This document shows, one piece after another, positions 25,294-37,418 of a DNA stretch of 64,000 bases. The stretch is taken from the NCBI RefSeq assembly GCF_030316845.1, contig NZ_JASZYS010000018.1, positions 1 through 64,000 on the forward strand, read 5' to 3'. The stretch's first letter is position 1. The number at the start of each line of letters is the position of its first letter. Source of the stretch: Variovorax davisae. Its GTDB lineage: Bacteria; Pseudomonadota; Gammaproteobacteria; Burkholderiales; Burkholderiaceae_C. The notes under the pieces are model-generated. The model was not told the origin of the DNA, searched no databases, and was given only the letters and a program-made list of their open reading frames with translations. Both the position numbers and the translations under genes were made by a program.

Positions 25294-25297
<4 letters not shown>
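24437..25297 (-). CDS. cheR: CheR-type glutamate O-methyltransferase
   Basis: A 286-residue SAM-dependent methyltransferase: N-terminal CheR helical region (YDFRDYTGASQKRRVLYAL), LQYLTIPVSEMFRDPAYF, SAM site VWVAGCSTGEEVFSLAI, IYATDINPASLEKARQG, and CRNVLIYFN. It normally methylates chemoreceptor glutamates. GTG 25297 is used because it overlaps the upstream hybrid-kinase stop by four bases; no ATG fits. Target in this operon is unknown. Confidence 0.92.
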
Positions 25298-28788
<3,491 letters not shown>

Positions 28789-28918
28789 GGGAGGCGCAGG
28801 GATGGACAAAGCAAAACCCGACAAGCGTGCCAGACCCGGCGGCGGCGGCCTGTCGGATAAGGCCGCGAACTGGGCCGGCGCGCCTGGCGATGCGCCAGCG
28901 CCGCGCTACCCTTGGCCC

Positions 28919-29752
28919 ATGAACATCTTCGACGAACCCAAGATCGACTGCCACAACCACATCCTCGATCCCCGGGGCTTCCCCTATGCGAGCGACACCC
29001 ACTACGCCCCGGCGGGCCAGGAGACGGGCTCGGCCGAACTCTTCCTGGCCGTGATGGCGGCCCACGGCGTGCAGCGGGCCCTGGTGGTCGGCCCCAATTC
29101 CGGCTACGGCACGGACAACAACGCCTGCCTGCTCGACGCCATCGCGCGCAGCCAGGGCCGCATGAAGGGGGTCGCGGTGGTCGACCACGGCATCGCGCTC
29201 GGGGCGCTGGCCGCACTCAAGGCGCAGGGCATCGTGGGCGTGGCCTTCAATCCCTCTTTCCTCGGCGTCGAGTACTACCTCGGCGCCGGCGCGCTGATCG
29301 GCAAGCTGCGCGAGCTCGGCCTGCTGCTGCAGGTGCAGGTCGAGCGCGACCAGTTGCCCGCCCTGCGGCCGCTGCTGGCGGATGCCGGCGTGCCGATCCT
29401 GATCGACCATTGCGGCAGGCCCGATGTGGCGGCCGGCCTGCAGCAGCCAGGCTTCCAGGCGTTGCTGGCCCTGGGGCGATCGGGCAACGCCTTCGTCAAG
29501 CTCTCGGGCTTCGCGAAATTCTCGGGCCGGCCGCACCCGCATGAGGATGTCTGGCCCTATGTGCGGGCCTTGGCCGAGGCGTTCACGCTCGAGCGCTGCC
29601 TCTGGGGCTCCGACTGGCCCTACCTGCGGGCGACCGAACGAATCGACTATGGCCTACAGCTGAATCTGATGGCGGAGCTCTTTCCGGACGCCGGCGAGCG
29701 CCGGAGACTGTTCTGGGAAACGCCCCGGCGGCTTCTGGGATGGAGCGACTGA
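28919..29752 (+). CDS. Amidohydrolase-2 family metal-dependent hydrolase
   Basis: A 277-residue TIM-barrel protein with the N-terminal metal motif IDCHNHILDP, internal ILIDHCGRPD and LWGSDWPYLR, as in the family that includes 2-pyrone-4,6-dicarboxylate lactonase and related aromatic-acid hydrolases. Substrate cannot be assigned. It is transcribed divergently from the hybrid kinase with a 130-base gap, and a glycine-zipper protein gene follows 25 bases downstream. Confidence 0.85.
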   Translation: MNIFDEPKIDCHNHILDPRGFPYASDTHYAPAGQETGSAELFLAVMAAHGVQRALVVGPNSGYGTDNNACLLDAIARSQGRMKGVAVVDHGIALGALAALKAQGIVGVAFNPSFLGVEYYLGAGALIGKLRELGLLLQVQVERDQLPALRPLLADAGVPILIDHCGRPDVAAGLQQPGFQALLALGRSGNAFVKLSGFAKFSGRPHPHEDVWPYVRALAEAFTLERCLWGSDWPYLRATERIDYGLQLNLMAELFPDAGERRRLFWETPRRLLGWSD

Positions 29753-29777
29753 GCCGCGGCGCCGGAAAGGAACTGCC

Positions 29778-30437
29778 ATGGACGCCACCCCCCTGCCATC
29801 TCCCCCGAGCCGCTCGCTGAAGGCGATGTGGGGCACCATCGGCGCCCTCGCCGTGGCGGTCGCGGCGCTCGGCGGCGTGCTGCTGCACCAGGCGGGCCGC
29901 GACGCGGCCTCGGCGCCGGCCGCCACGGTGGCCGGCGCGCCGCCCGTGCAGGCGCCCGATGACGGCCAGCCCGGCCTGGTGCCGGCCGCGCCGCCACCGG
30001 CGGTGGCGCAAGCGCCCGCACCCGTCCGGGCACCCGAGGTCCTGCCGCCGCCGACGGCGCCAGTGCCGGCCGCCGCGGCACCGCGTCCTGTTCCGGTCTG
30101 CGCCACCTGCGGCCACGTCGAGTCGGTCCGCCCCATGCAGCGCCAGGTGCCGGCCACCGGCGTCGGCGCGGTCGCCGGCGGGGTGCTGGGCGGCGTCCTC
30201 GGCAACCAGATCGGCCATGGCAACGGCCGCACCGCGGCGACGGTGATCGGCGCGGTGGGCGGCGGCTTCGCAGGCAACGAGGTCGAGAAGCGCTACCACA
30301 CGGCCACCGTCTACGAGGTCGGCGTGCGGATGCAGGACGGTTCGCTGCGCACGGTCGAGACCGCCACCGCGCCGCCGCTCGGCAAGGCGGTCACGCTCAA
30401 GGGCAAGGTGCTGCAGCCGGCCGACGGCCGCAAGTGA
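29778..30437 (+). CDS. Glycine-zipper (2TM) envelope protein
   Basis: A 219-residue protein with an N-terminal membrane anchor (MWGTIGALAVAVAALGGVLL), an Ala/Pro-rich spacer, a CATCGHV cysteine pair, and a glycine-zipper segment VGAVAGGVLGGVLGNQIGHG plus GAVGGGFAGNEVEK, typical of the 17-kDa antigen/SlyB-like 2TM family. The C-terminal beta region (YEVGVRMQDGSLRTVE) is also typical. Probably periplasmic or outer-membrane associated. A GGAAAGGAAC ribosome site precedes ATG 29778. It is convergent with katE, stops one base apart. Confidence 0.85.
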   Translation: MDATPLPSPPSRSLKAMWGTIGALAVAVAALGGVLLHQAGRDAASAPAATVAGAPPVQAPDDGQPGLVPAAPPPAVAQAPAPVRAPEVLPPPTAPVPAAAAPRPVPVCATCGHVESVRPMQRQVPATGVGAVAGGVLGGVLGNQIGHGNGRTAATVIGAVGGGFAGNEVEKRYHTATVYEVGVRMQDGSLRTVETATAPPLGKAVTLKGKVLQPADGRK

Positions 30438-30438
30438 C

Positions 30439-32619
30439 TCAGGCCGGCACGGCGTCGACGTTGGCCCGGTCCCAGTGCCGGTGCCTGGCGATCGCGGCGA
30501 CGAAGTCCTGCGCCACCTGCTGCGCAGCGCTGGCGTCGCCCAGGTTGGTGACCGGGGTCGGCGCCACCACCACGCCGGCCGGCGCCGCCTTGGGGTCGGC
30601 GCCGATGCCCAGCGTGGCCAGCAGTTCGACGCCCTCCCCCACGGTGCAGATCGCCTTGCAGTGCTTGTAGGCCTCGAGCACGAAGTGCACCGCGTCGCCG
30701 TTGGCAGCCAGGCTGCGGGCGCTCTCCGCGCCGGCCGGGACCAGCACGGCGTCGAACATCACCGAGGGCATGTTGACGAAAGTCGCATCGACGTCGAGCT
30801 GGCGCTTGGAGGCGCTGGCGACCGTGCCGAGGCGCGGTCCGACCAGCTTGCATTGCGCGCCGGCCTGCTCGATGCCCTCGCGGATCGCCTTCAGCGAGGC
30901 CGAGTCGACGCCGTCGGCGACCAGGATGGCGACCTTGCGGGTCTTGACCGAGCCGCCGCCGGTGTCGACCATGCGCAGCGCCGGCGACTCGTCCACCGGC
31001 ATCGTGAAACGGTGCGCGCGGAAGCCCGCGCGCCCGGCCGCGGCCTTGGCGTCAGGCGCGTTGATGCCCAGCACCTCGGCCACCCGCCGCGCCAGCTTCT
31101 CGTCCACGTGCGCCAGGTTGTCCACCATGCGCTGGCGCACGGCCGGCCGTTCGACCTTGGACAACTCGAAGCGGAAGGCCGCGATGATGTGCTCCTTCTC
31201 GGGCGCACTCTGGCTGTTGAAGAAGAGCCGGGCCTGCGTGAAGTGGTCGTCGAACGACGGGCTGCGCCGCCGCACCTTGGGCGGCTCCAGGGCTTCGGGA
31301 AACGACTGGAAGCCCGCGCTGCCGCCGTCGACCCTGAACTCCTTGCCGTCTCCCAGCGAGTTCGGCTCGTAGGCCACCTGTCCGCGCGCGATGGTCTGCC
31401 GGTGCATGCCGTCGCGCTGGAAGTTGTGGAAGGGGCAGACGCCCTTGTTGATCGGCAGCTCGTGGAAGTTGGCGCCGCCCAGGCGCGAGATCTGGGTGTC
31501 GGTGTACGAGAACAGGCGTCCCTGCAGCAGCGGGTCGTTCGAGAAATCGATGCCCGGCACCACATGGCCCGGGTGGAACGCGACCTGCTCCGTCTCGGCG
31601 AAGAAGTTGTCGGGGTTGCGGTTGAGCACCATCCGGCCGATGCGCTGCACCGGCACCATCTCCTCGGGAATGAGCTTGGTCGGATCGAGCAGGTCGAAGC
31701 CGAAGGCATGCTCCTTGTCCTGCGGGATCATCTGCACGCCGAGTTCCCATTCGGGGAAGTCGCCGGCCTCGATCGCTTCCCACAGGTCGCGCCGGTGGAA
31801 GTCGGCGTCCTTGCCGGCGATCTTCTGCGCCTCGTCCCAGGCCAGGCCGTGGATGCCCAGCTTGGGCTTCCAGTGGAACTTGACGAAGTGGCTCTCGCCG
31901 CGTGCGTTGACGAAGCGGAAGGTGTGGACGCCGAAGCCCTCCATCATGCGCAGGCTGCGCGGAATGGCACGGTCCGACATCGCCCACATCAGCATGTGGG
32001 TGGTCTCGGGCATCAGCGAGGCGAAATCCCAGAAGGTGTCGTGCGCGCTCGCGGCCTGCGGCATCTCGTGGTGCGGCTCGGGCTTCACGGCATGGATCAG
32101 GTCGGGGAACTTCATCGCGTCCTGGATGAAGAACACCGGGATGTTGTTGCCCACCAGGTCGTAGTTGCCCTGCTGCGTGTAGAACTTGACCGCGAAGCCG
32201 CGCACGTCGCGCACCGTGTCGGCCGAGCCGCGTGACCCGGCCACGGTCGAGAAGCGCACGAAAACGGGCGTCTTCACCGCCGGGTCCTGCAGGAACTCGG
32301 CCGCGGTGAATTGCGACATCGACTTGTAGACCTCGAAATAGCCGTGCGCCGCCGAACCCCGGGCGTGCACCGCGCGCTCGGGAATGCGCTCATGGTCGAA
32401 ATGCGTGATCTTCTCGCGCAGGATGAAATCCTCGAGCAGCGTCGGCCCACGCAGCCCCGCCTTCAGCGAGTTGTGGTTGTCGGGCACCTGCAGGCCCTGG
32501 TTGGTGGTCAGCCGGGCGGCGTTGTCGCTGGTGAAGGCGGCCAATTGATCCTGCTTGGCCTGGCTGCCATCGCCCGGCTTCGGGCGACGGCCAGCGGCCG
32601 CCTTGTTCTGTTGCGTCAT
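30439..32619 (-). CDS. katE: Large-subunit catalase (HPII type)
   Basis: Degrades hydrogen peroxide. The 726-residue protein has the extended N-terminus and C-terminal DJ-1/amidotransferase-like domain (KVAILVADGVDSASLKAIREG) of clade-2 catalases. The distal His85 is in ERAVHARGSAAHGYF, and the haem-ligand Tyr372 in GRLFSYTDTQ. HPII of E. coli is about 753 residues, so this is full length. It stands alone between convergent and divergent neighbours and is likely stress-induced. Confidence 0.96.
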   Translation of the reverse strand: MTQQNKAAAGRRPKPGDGSQAKQDQLAAFTSDNAARLTTNQGLQVPDNHNSLKAGLRGPTLLEDFILREKITHFDHERIPERAVHARGSAAHGYFEVYKSMSQFTAAEFLQDPAVKTPVFVRFSTVAGSRGSADTVRDVRGFAVKFYTQQGNYDLVGNNIPVFFIQDAMKFPDLIHAVKPEPHHEMPQAASAHDTFWDFASLMPETTHMLMWAMSDRAIPRSLRMMEGFGVHTFRFVNARGESHFVKFHWKPKLGIHGLAWDEAQKIAGKDADFHRRDLWEAIEAGDFPEWELGVQMIPQDKEHAFGFDLLDPTKLIPEEMVPVQRIGRMVLNRNPDNFFAETEQVAFHPGHVVPGIDFSNDPLLQGRLFSYTDTQISRLGGANFHELPINKGVCPFHNFQRDGMHRQTIARGQVAYEPNSLGDGKEFRVDGGSAGFQSFPEALEPPKVRRRSPSFDDHFTQARLFFNSQSAPEKEHIIAAFRFELSKVERPAVRQRMVDNLAHVDEKLARRVAEVLGINAPDAKAAAGRAGFRAHRFTMPVDESPALRMVDTGGGSVKTRKVAILVADGVDSASLKAIREGIEQAGAQCKLVGPRLGTVASASKRQLDVDATFVNMPSVMFDAVLVPAGAESARSLAANGDAVHFVLEAYKHCKAICTVGEGVELLATLGIGADPKAAPAGVVVAPTPVTNLGDASAAQQVAQDFVAAIARHRHWDRANVDAVPA

Positions 32620-32915
32620 CGGGTGTCCTCGGGTTGCGGAATAAGACGCCGGCGACCGTGCCGCGGTCCATACTGCGGGCGTTGGCTCAGCTTAGGGCCG
32701 GCCCGGCGCGGGGCCCGTAGTGGGCGCGCGCTGCCAGGTGTCGGCCGGGCGAGGCGATGGCGGTAGGACCGCGCCGACGATTCCGCGCGATGGCCTACGC
32801 GGTTTCGGGCGGACCCGCCCACGCGGCGCCGTGCTGCACTTCCTTACGATGAAGCGCCCACGGTCGGCATCAAACCTGCTTTACCAGCTTTTCCCCATCC
32901 AAAGGTCCGCGCACC

Positions 32916-33734
32916 ATGCTCATCAGAATCGGTTTCGACATCGAGCTCGGGGTCACGGCGCCGACCGCACTCATCTACATGCTGCAGCTGCATCCTTCGC
33001 GCGCCGCCGACCTGCAAGGCAGCGAGCAGCTCACCATCAGCCCGCCGCTGCGCACCGACCACTACACGGACAGCTTCAACAACCACTGCGCCCGCGTCGC
33101 GGTGCCCGCGGGCGTGAGCCGCGTGCGGCTGCGCAACGACGCGGTGGTGTTCGACACCGGCTGGCCGGACCCGGTGTGCCTCGGCGCGATCGAACATGCG
33201 CCGGCCGACCTGCCGCTCGAGACGCTGCAATTCCTGCTGCCGAGCCGCTATTGCGAAGTCGACAGCGAGCTGCTGCAGTTCGCCTGGGCCCAGTTCGGCG
33301 GCGTGCCGCAGGGCTGGCAGCGGGTGCAGGCGATCTGCAACTTCGTGCACGGGCACCTGCGCTTCGACTACCAATGCGCGCGCGCCACGCGCACCGCGCT
33401 GGAGGGCTACCGGGAGCGGGTCGGCGTCTGCCGCGACTTCACGCACCTGGCGATCACGCTGTGCCGCTGCATGAACATCCCGGCGCGCTACGTCACGGGC
33501 TACCTGGGCGACATCGGCATTCCCCCGGTGCCCTATCCGATGGACTTCAGCGCCTGGTTCGAGGTCTACCTGGGCGACCGCTGGCACACCTTCGACGCCC
33601 GGCACAACACGCCGCGCATCGGCCGCGTGGTGATCGCACGCGGACGCGATGCGGCCGACGTGCCGATCACGATGGTGTTCGGCGTCAACACGCTGCAGCG
33701 CTTCGAGGTCACGACCAACGAGGTGCTTGCCTAG
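32916..33734 (+). CDS. Transglutaminase-like protein
   Basis: A 272-residue cytoplasmic protein with an N-terminal beta domain (IGFDIELGVTAPTALIYML) and a transglutaminase-like core: nucleophile region ERVGVCRDFTHLAITLCR and the His/Asp region AWFEVYLGDRWHTFDARHN. Bacterial members are probably proteases or amide hydrolases; the substrate is unknown. No signal peptide. ATG 32916 is preceded by a weak AAAGG. The 296-base gap upstream shows no gene. Confidence 0.85.
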   Translation: MLIRIGFDIELGVTAPTALIYMLQLHPSRAADLQGSEQLTISPPLRTDHYTDSFNNHCARVAVPAGVSRVRLRNDAVVFDTGWPDPVCLGAIEHAPADLPLETLQFLLPSRYCEVDSELLQFAWAQFGGVPQGWQRVQAICNFVHGHLRFDYQCARATRTALEGYRERVGVCRDFTHLAITLCRCMNIPARYVTGYLGDIGIPPVPYPMDFSAWFEVYLGDRWHTFDARHNTPRIGRVVIARGRDAADVPITMVFGVNTLQRFEVTTNEVLA

Positions 33735-33802
33735 CGGGAATCACCCGTTCTGCTGCCCAAGGCTAAGATCCGGCGAACCCCACTGCACAGACGAGGTGCC
33801 GG

Positions 33803-34276
33803 ATGTTGCGAACCGTGCTGGCTTCGAGCCGCTACATCATGATCGTTCCGGTGATCGGCACCTTCCTGGGGTCGATGGCGCTGATCCTGTACGAGGCGCT
33901 GGCGCTGTACGCGAGCTTCGTCGACACGATCCGCGGCGGCACCGTGTCGGCCAAGGCGGTCAAGATCTTCGCGGTCGGCATCGTGGAAGCGGTCGACGTC
34001 TTCCTGATCGCCATCGCGGTCTACATCATCAGCATCGGCCTCTATTCGCTGTTCATCGACGACAAGCTGCCGCTGCCCAAGTGGCTCGAGGTCCACAACC
34101 TCGAGGACCTCAAGGGCAACCTGGTCAGCGTGGTCATCGCGGTGCTGGCCGTGCTGTTCCTGCGCGAGGTCGTGGCCTGGGACGGCACCAGCGCCATCGC
34201 CGCATTCGGCGCCGGCATGGCGCTGATGATCGCCGCCCTGACCTTCTTCCTGATCAAGAACAACGCCCGCCGATGA
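33803..34276 (+). CDS. UPF0114/YqhA-family membrane protein
   Basis: A 157-residue inner-membrane protein with four hydrophobic segments; the pattern SSRYIMIVPVIGTFLGSMALI, KIFAVGIVEAVDVFLIAIAVY and FLREVVAWDG matches the YqhA family, whose function is not established. A GAGGTG ribosome site precedes ATG 33803. Its 3' end overlaps the convergent cyclophilin-like gene by 23 bases. Confidence 0.88.
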   Translation: MLRTVLASSRYIMIVPVIGTFLGSMALILYEALALYASFVDTIRGGTVSAKAVKIFAVGIVEAVDVFLIAIAVYIISIGLYSLFIDDKLPLPKWLEVHNLEDLKGNLVSVVIAVLAVLFLREVVAWDGTSAIAAFGAGMALMIAALTFFLIKNNARR

Positions 34277-34694
34277 CGGCAGGGCCGCCCCGCGCGCGTT
34301 GCCCGCGGGCAGCGACGGCGAGCGCCGCGCGGTCGACCTCGCCCGCCGGCACTTCGATCGTCACCTCGACCGGGCCCGGCGCCGCGAAGGCCTCGACCCC
34401 GGCCTCGATCCGGCCGAGGACGTGGAACCCGCCGCTGATCGCCTGTCCGTCCTGGCGATAGAGAACCGCCAGGTCGGGGCCGGGCGCCCAGCAGATCATG
34501 TCGCCGACCTCGTAGGCCTGGGTCCGCGTCCCGGTGCCCGAGATGGGCGCGGGCAGCGGGCCGAACTTCTCGCGCCTGAACAGGTCGTGCATCGTGAGCG
34601 TCAACGGCAGCATGGCGACGAACTCCTGCGCCGTCCGGTTGTCCGCCAGCGTGGCCGGGATCACCTGGCCGTTGAGTTTCAAATGGATCTTCAT
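34254..34694 (-). CDS. Cyclophilin-like fold protein
   Basis: A 146-residue protein with MKIHLKLNGQVIPATLADNRTAQEFVAMLPLTL, GDMICWAPGPDLAVLYRQDG and EVTIEVP, the pattern of the bacterial cyclophilin-like (Cyclophil_like) domain that often accompanies redox or stress regulators. No peptidyl-prolyl isomerase activity is implied. Its start overlaps the stop of the AraC-type regulator upstream by four bases, so the two form an operon. Confidence 0.78.
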   Translation of the reverse strand: MKIHLKLNGQVIPATLADNRTAQEFVAMLPLTLTMHDLFRREKFGPLPAPISGTGTRTQAYEVGDMICWAPGPDLAVLYRQDGQAISGGFHVLGRIEAGVEAFAAPGPVEVTIEVPAGEVDRAALAVAARGQRARGGPAVIGGRCS

Positions 34695-35659
34695 GACTGG
34701 CCTCCCCGGCCCAGCTGGAGCTCGCGCAGGCGCTTGACGTCGCGCGCAGGCGGCGAGCCGAAGAAGCGGCTGTATTCGCGATTGAACTGCGACTGGCTTT
34801 CGTAGCCGACCCGATGCCCCGCCGTGGCGGCGTCGACGTTCTCGCTGATCATGATGCGGCGCGACTCCTGCAGCCGCAGCTGCTTCTGGAACTGCAGCGG
34901 ACTCATCGCCGTGACCGCCTTGAAGTGCTGGTGCAGCGAGGACACGCTCATGTGGACCTCGTCCGCCAGGTCCTCGACCCGCAGCGCCTGCTGGAAGCGC
35001 TGCGACAGCAGGCTGATGGCCTGGGCGATGCGCTGGCTGTGGCTGTCGACCAGCGCCATCTGGGCCAGCCGCCAGCCGTCGGGCGCCTTCAGCAGCCGGT
35101 ACAGGATCTCGCGCGTGATCAGCGGCGCCAGCGCCGGCAGGTCCTCGGGCGTGTCCAGCAGCCGGGTCAGCCGCAGCAGCGGGTCCAGCAGGGTGGTCGA
35201 CAGGTCGCCGGTGAAGATGCCGCGCGGCGAGCGCCGGCTCGGCAGCGCCGTGTCGAGCTGCAGGTCGAGGCCAAGCGCCGCGATGTCCTTGACGTCGAAA
35301 CTCAGGCGCAGGCCCAGGTACGGCGCCTCGGGCGAGGCGTCGACCACCTGGCCCGACACCGGCAGGTTCTGCGCCACGACCAGGTACTGGCTGCTGTCGT
35401 AGATGTAGACGTCCTCGCCGAGCAGGACCCGCTTGCTGCCCTGGGCCAGCACGCAGAACGCCGGCTCGTGGATCGCGTGCACCGGGTGCTGCATCTGCGA
35501 AGCCCGGGCCAGGACGAGGCGCGGTATCGCCGTCTGGTGGGCGCCGTCGACGACGGTCATGCGGTCGATCAGCGCGGCGAGTTCGGCCCGCATCACGGTG
35601 GTCTGCAGTTGCTCGACGGGGCGGTCGCTCTGCAGGGGGCGAGGGGTGGAAGTGAACAT
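34691..35659 (-). CDS. AraC-family transcriptional regulator (AraC_N type)
   Basis: A 322-residue regulator: N-terminal AraC_N ligand region (AIHEPAFCVLAQGSKRVLLGEDVYIYDSSQYLV in part) and a C-terminal double helix-turn-helix (RVEDLADEVHMSVSSLHQHFKAVTAMSPLQFQKQLRL in part, then AGHRVGYESQSQFNREYSRFFGSPP). This subgroup often controls an adjacent dehydrogenase or reductase gene; here it is coupled to the cyclophilin-like gene. ATG 35659 was chosen, with ATG 35677 as alternative. The divergent gene at 35818 may be under its control. Confidence 0.9.
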   Translation of the reverse strand: MFTSTPRPLQSDRPVEQLQTTVMRAELAALIDRMTVVDGAHQTAIPRLVLARASQMQHPVHAIHEPAFCVLAQGSKRVLLGEDVYIYDSSQYLVVAQNLPVSGQVVDASPEAPYLGLRLSFDVKDIAALGLDLQLDTALPSRRSPRGIFTGDLSTTLLDPLLRLTRLLDTPEDLPALAPLITREILYRLLKAPDGWRLAQMALVDSHSQRIAQAISLLSQRFQQALRVEDLADEVHMSVSSLHQHFKAVTAMSPLQFQKQLRLQESRRIMISENVDAATAGHRVGYESQSQFNREYSRFFGSPPARDVKRLRELQLGRGGQS

Positions 35660-35817
35660 GGAGCGAAGCTTAGGCATCTCGCGCCCGCTTGTCTCGGCCC
35701 GGGCGCGTCCGCCGGAGCATCGTGCAAACATCCTCCAGAATCCTGCAAGCGCAAGGCCCGCGGCGACCCGGCAGCCCTGGGGCGACAATCGGCCCGTCGT
35801 CCGAATTCACCGCCAAG

Positions 35818-36432
35818 ATGCCCCCACCGTACCTGTTCCTCTGCCTCGCGGATCCGCCCTCGCCGGACGGCCCTGCGCGCAGGCTCAATGCCGCGGGCCG
35901 ATGGGCCGTGCAGGGCAGTGCGCGGTCTCCGCTGCTGGCGTGGCCCGCGACCGCGGCGCCTGCCGCGCAGGCGGCGGCCGAACGCGCGTCCGCGGCGCGC
36001 GGCTGCGTCGTCGCCGTGCGCGCGCCAGCGGATGCCGATGGGGTCGAAGAGCGCGAGATCCAGCGGTTCGGCGAGGCCTTCGAAGCGGCGCTGCTGGGGC
36101 CGACCGCCCACAGCGCGGCCAAGGCCCGCCGCCTGCGCACGGAGGCCGAGAAGCTCGATGCCTTCTGCCTGATCGTGCGTGCCGCCTCGGCCGCGCCGGA
36201 CCAGCAGGCCTTCGCCCAGGTCGGACGGGCGGCCGCGAAGGCGCTGCGCGCCAAGTTCGGCGGCGGCTCGATCACCTCCGCCTTCGCCTGGCTGGCCGGG
36301 CCGGCGGGGCAGGAGGCGCTCGAGAGCCTCCTCACCGGCGAGATCGAACCCACGGGCGCGCTGTCGATCGCGCAGATCGCCGAGGCGGCGCGGCTCGCGC
36401 GGGAGGCGGAGCAGCTGCGCGAGCCGCGCTGA
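35818..36432 (+). CDS. Hypothetical protein, 204 residues
   Basis: I do not recognise this Ala-rich, mostly helical protein. The N-terminus MPPPYLFLCLADPP is hydrophobic but no clear signal peptide follows; a middle segment reads EEREIQRFGEAFEAALLGPTAHSAAKARRL, and the C-terminus AEAARLAREAEQLREPR is coiled-coil-like. Codon use fits its neighbours. The stop codon abuts the convergent NOV_C gene. ATG 35818 has only a weak ribosome site. Confidence 0.55.
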   Translation: MPPPYLFLCLADPPSPDGPARRLNAAGRWAVQGSARSPLLAWPATAAPAAQAAAERASAARGCVVAVRAPADADGVEEREIQRFGEAFEAALLGPTAHSAAKARRLRTEAEKLDAFCLIVRAASAAPDQQAFAQVGRAAAKALRAKFGGGSITSAFAWLAGPAGQEALESLLTGEIEPTGALSIAQIAEAARLAREAEQLREPR

Positions 36433-37350
36433 TCAGGCCAGCGGGTCGAAGCCGGGCGCCTGGCTCATCTCGGACGCCTTGTAGATCTTGTGCTGCGCCG
36501 CCGGACCGCCGGCGTCCGTGACCACCAGCAGGCGCCAGAGCGGATCGCGCACGGAGGCCGTGCGCTCTTCGCCCGTGAGCTGGAACCCGGGCCGGCCCGA
36601 GGCGGTGCCCTTCACCGCCACCTTCAGCAAGGTCACGCCTTTGGCGTTCGACACCTCCAGGTCGAAGCCGAGCTGCTGGGCGCGCACATCTTCCGCCTTG
36701 TAGCCGTAGCCACCGAAGTGGCGCGTCACGTAGTCCAGCGCGGCCGCCTGGAGCTCTTCCGGCGAAGTGACCTGCGCCGCCGCAGGGGCCGCCTCGGCCG
36801 GGGCCGGAACACCCCCGCGCGCCTTGGCCGCCTGCACCTCCGCCTCGGAGGGCAGCCAGCCGCGCGGGCCGCGCACCAGCACCGCCAGCAGCTGGTCGGG
36901 CTCCCAGGAGGCGACGTGCCATTCGTCGTCGTCGCGCACCCGGGTCGACACCTTGGCGCTCTTGTTGGTCTCCAGTTCGGCGATCGGGACCCGGTTGGTC
37001 TGCACCACCGCCCGGAAGCCCTGGCCGGCGTCGAGGGTTCGCTTGAGCAAGGCCAGCCGGTCCTTGGCGCGCTGGACCTGGTTGGCCGTGCGCGCCCCGC
37101 CGCTCGCGCGGTGCTGGGTGTCCAGCGACTCGAGGTAGAACCAGCGCCCACCGGCGCCGACGCTGACGTATTCGGCCCAGATGGTGGCGATGACGTTGTC
37201 GCCGGTCGCCATCCAGGCGTACTCGTAAGGCTTGTCGCGGGCATCGAACACGCCCATCTTGGCGACGATCTCGACCGGGGTGAGCCGTGGTCCTGACAGT
37301 CGCTTCTCGTCGATGACTGCGAGTACCTGGGGGTCGACTTCCTTGTCCAT
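36433..37350 (-). CDS. Protein with C-terminal NOV_C/DUF3883 domain, active-site Glu apparently missing
   Basis: A 305-residue soluble protein. The first 160 residues are unrecognised (MATGDNVIATIWAEYVSV, LLKRTLDAGQGFRAVVQTNR). Residues about 200-290 fit the NOV_C (formerly DUF3883) domain, a PD-(D/E)XK-like fold: ALDYVTRHFGGYGYKAEDV, GFDLEV (Asp230) and LLKVAVKGTASG. The usual E-V-K of the last motif reads A245-V-K247, so nuclease activity is unlikely. The domain occurs in restriction and defence-type proteins, but no partner gene supports that here. Confidence 0.68.
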   Translation of the reverse strand: MDKEVDPQVLAVIDEKRLSGPRLTPVEIVAKMGVFDARDKPYEYAWMATGDNVIATIWAEYVSVGAGGRWFYLESLDTQHRASGGARTANQVQRAKDRLALLKRTLDAGQGFRAVVQTNRVPIAELETNKSAKVSTRVRDDDEWHVASWEPDQLLAVLVRGPRGWLPSEAEVQAAKARGGVPAPAEAAPAAAQVTSPEELQAAALDYVTRHFGGYGYKAEDVRAQQLGFDLEVSNAKGVTLLKVAVKGTASGRPGFQLTGEERTASVRDPLWRLLVVTDAGGPAAQHKIYKASEMSQAPGFDPLA

Positions 37351-37418
37351 TCAGTAGGCTTGTGGCGAGTTGGGGGCTTGGCAGTATGCCGCATCCCCAT
37401 CGGCCGCCGCCCGGATCG

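Noticed and set aside
32620..32915. A gene in the 296-base gap between katE and the transglutaminase-like gene
   Set aside because: The open frames there run into the downstream gene in the wrong frame, and none has a ribosome site or recognisable product.
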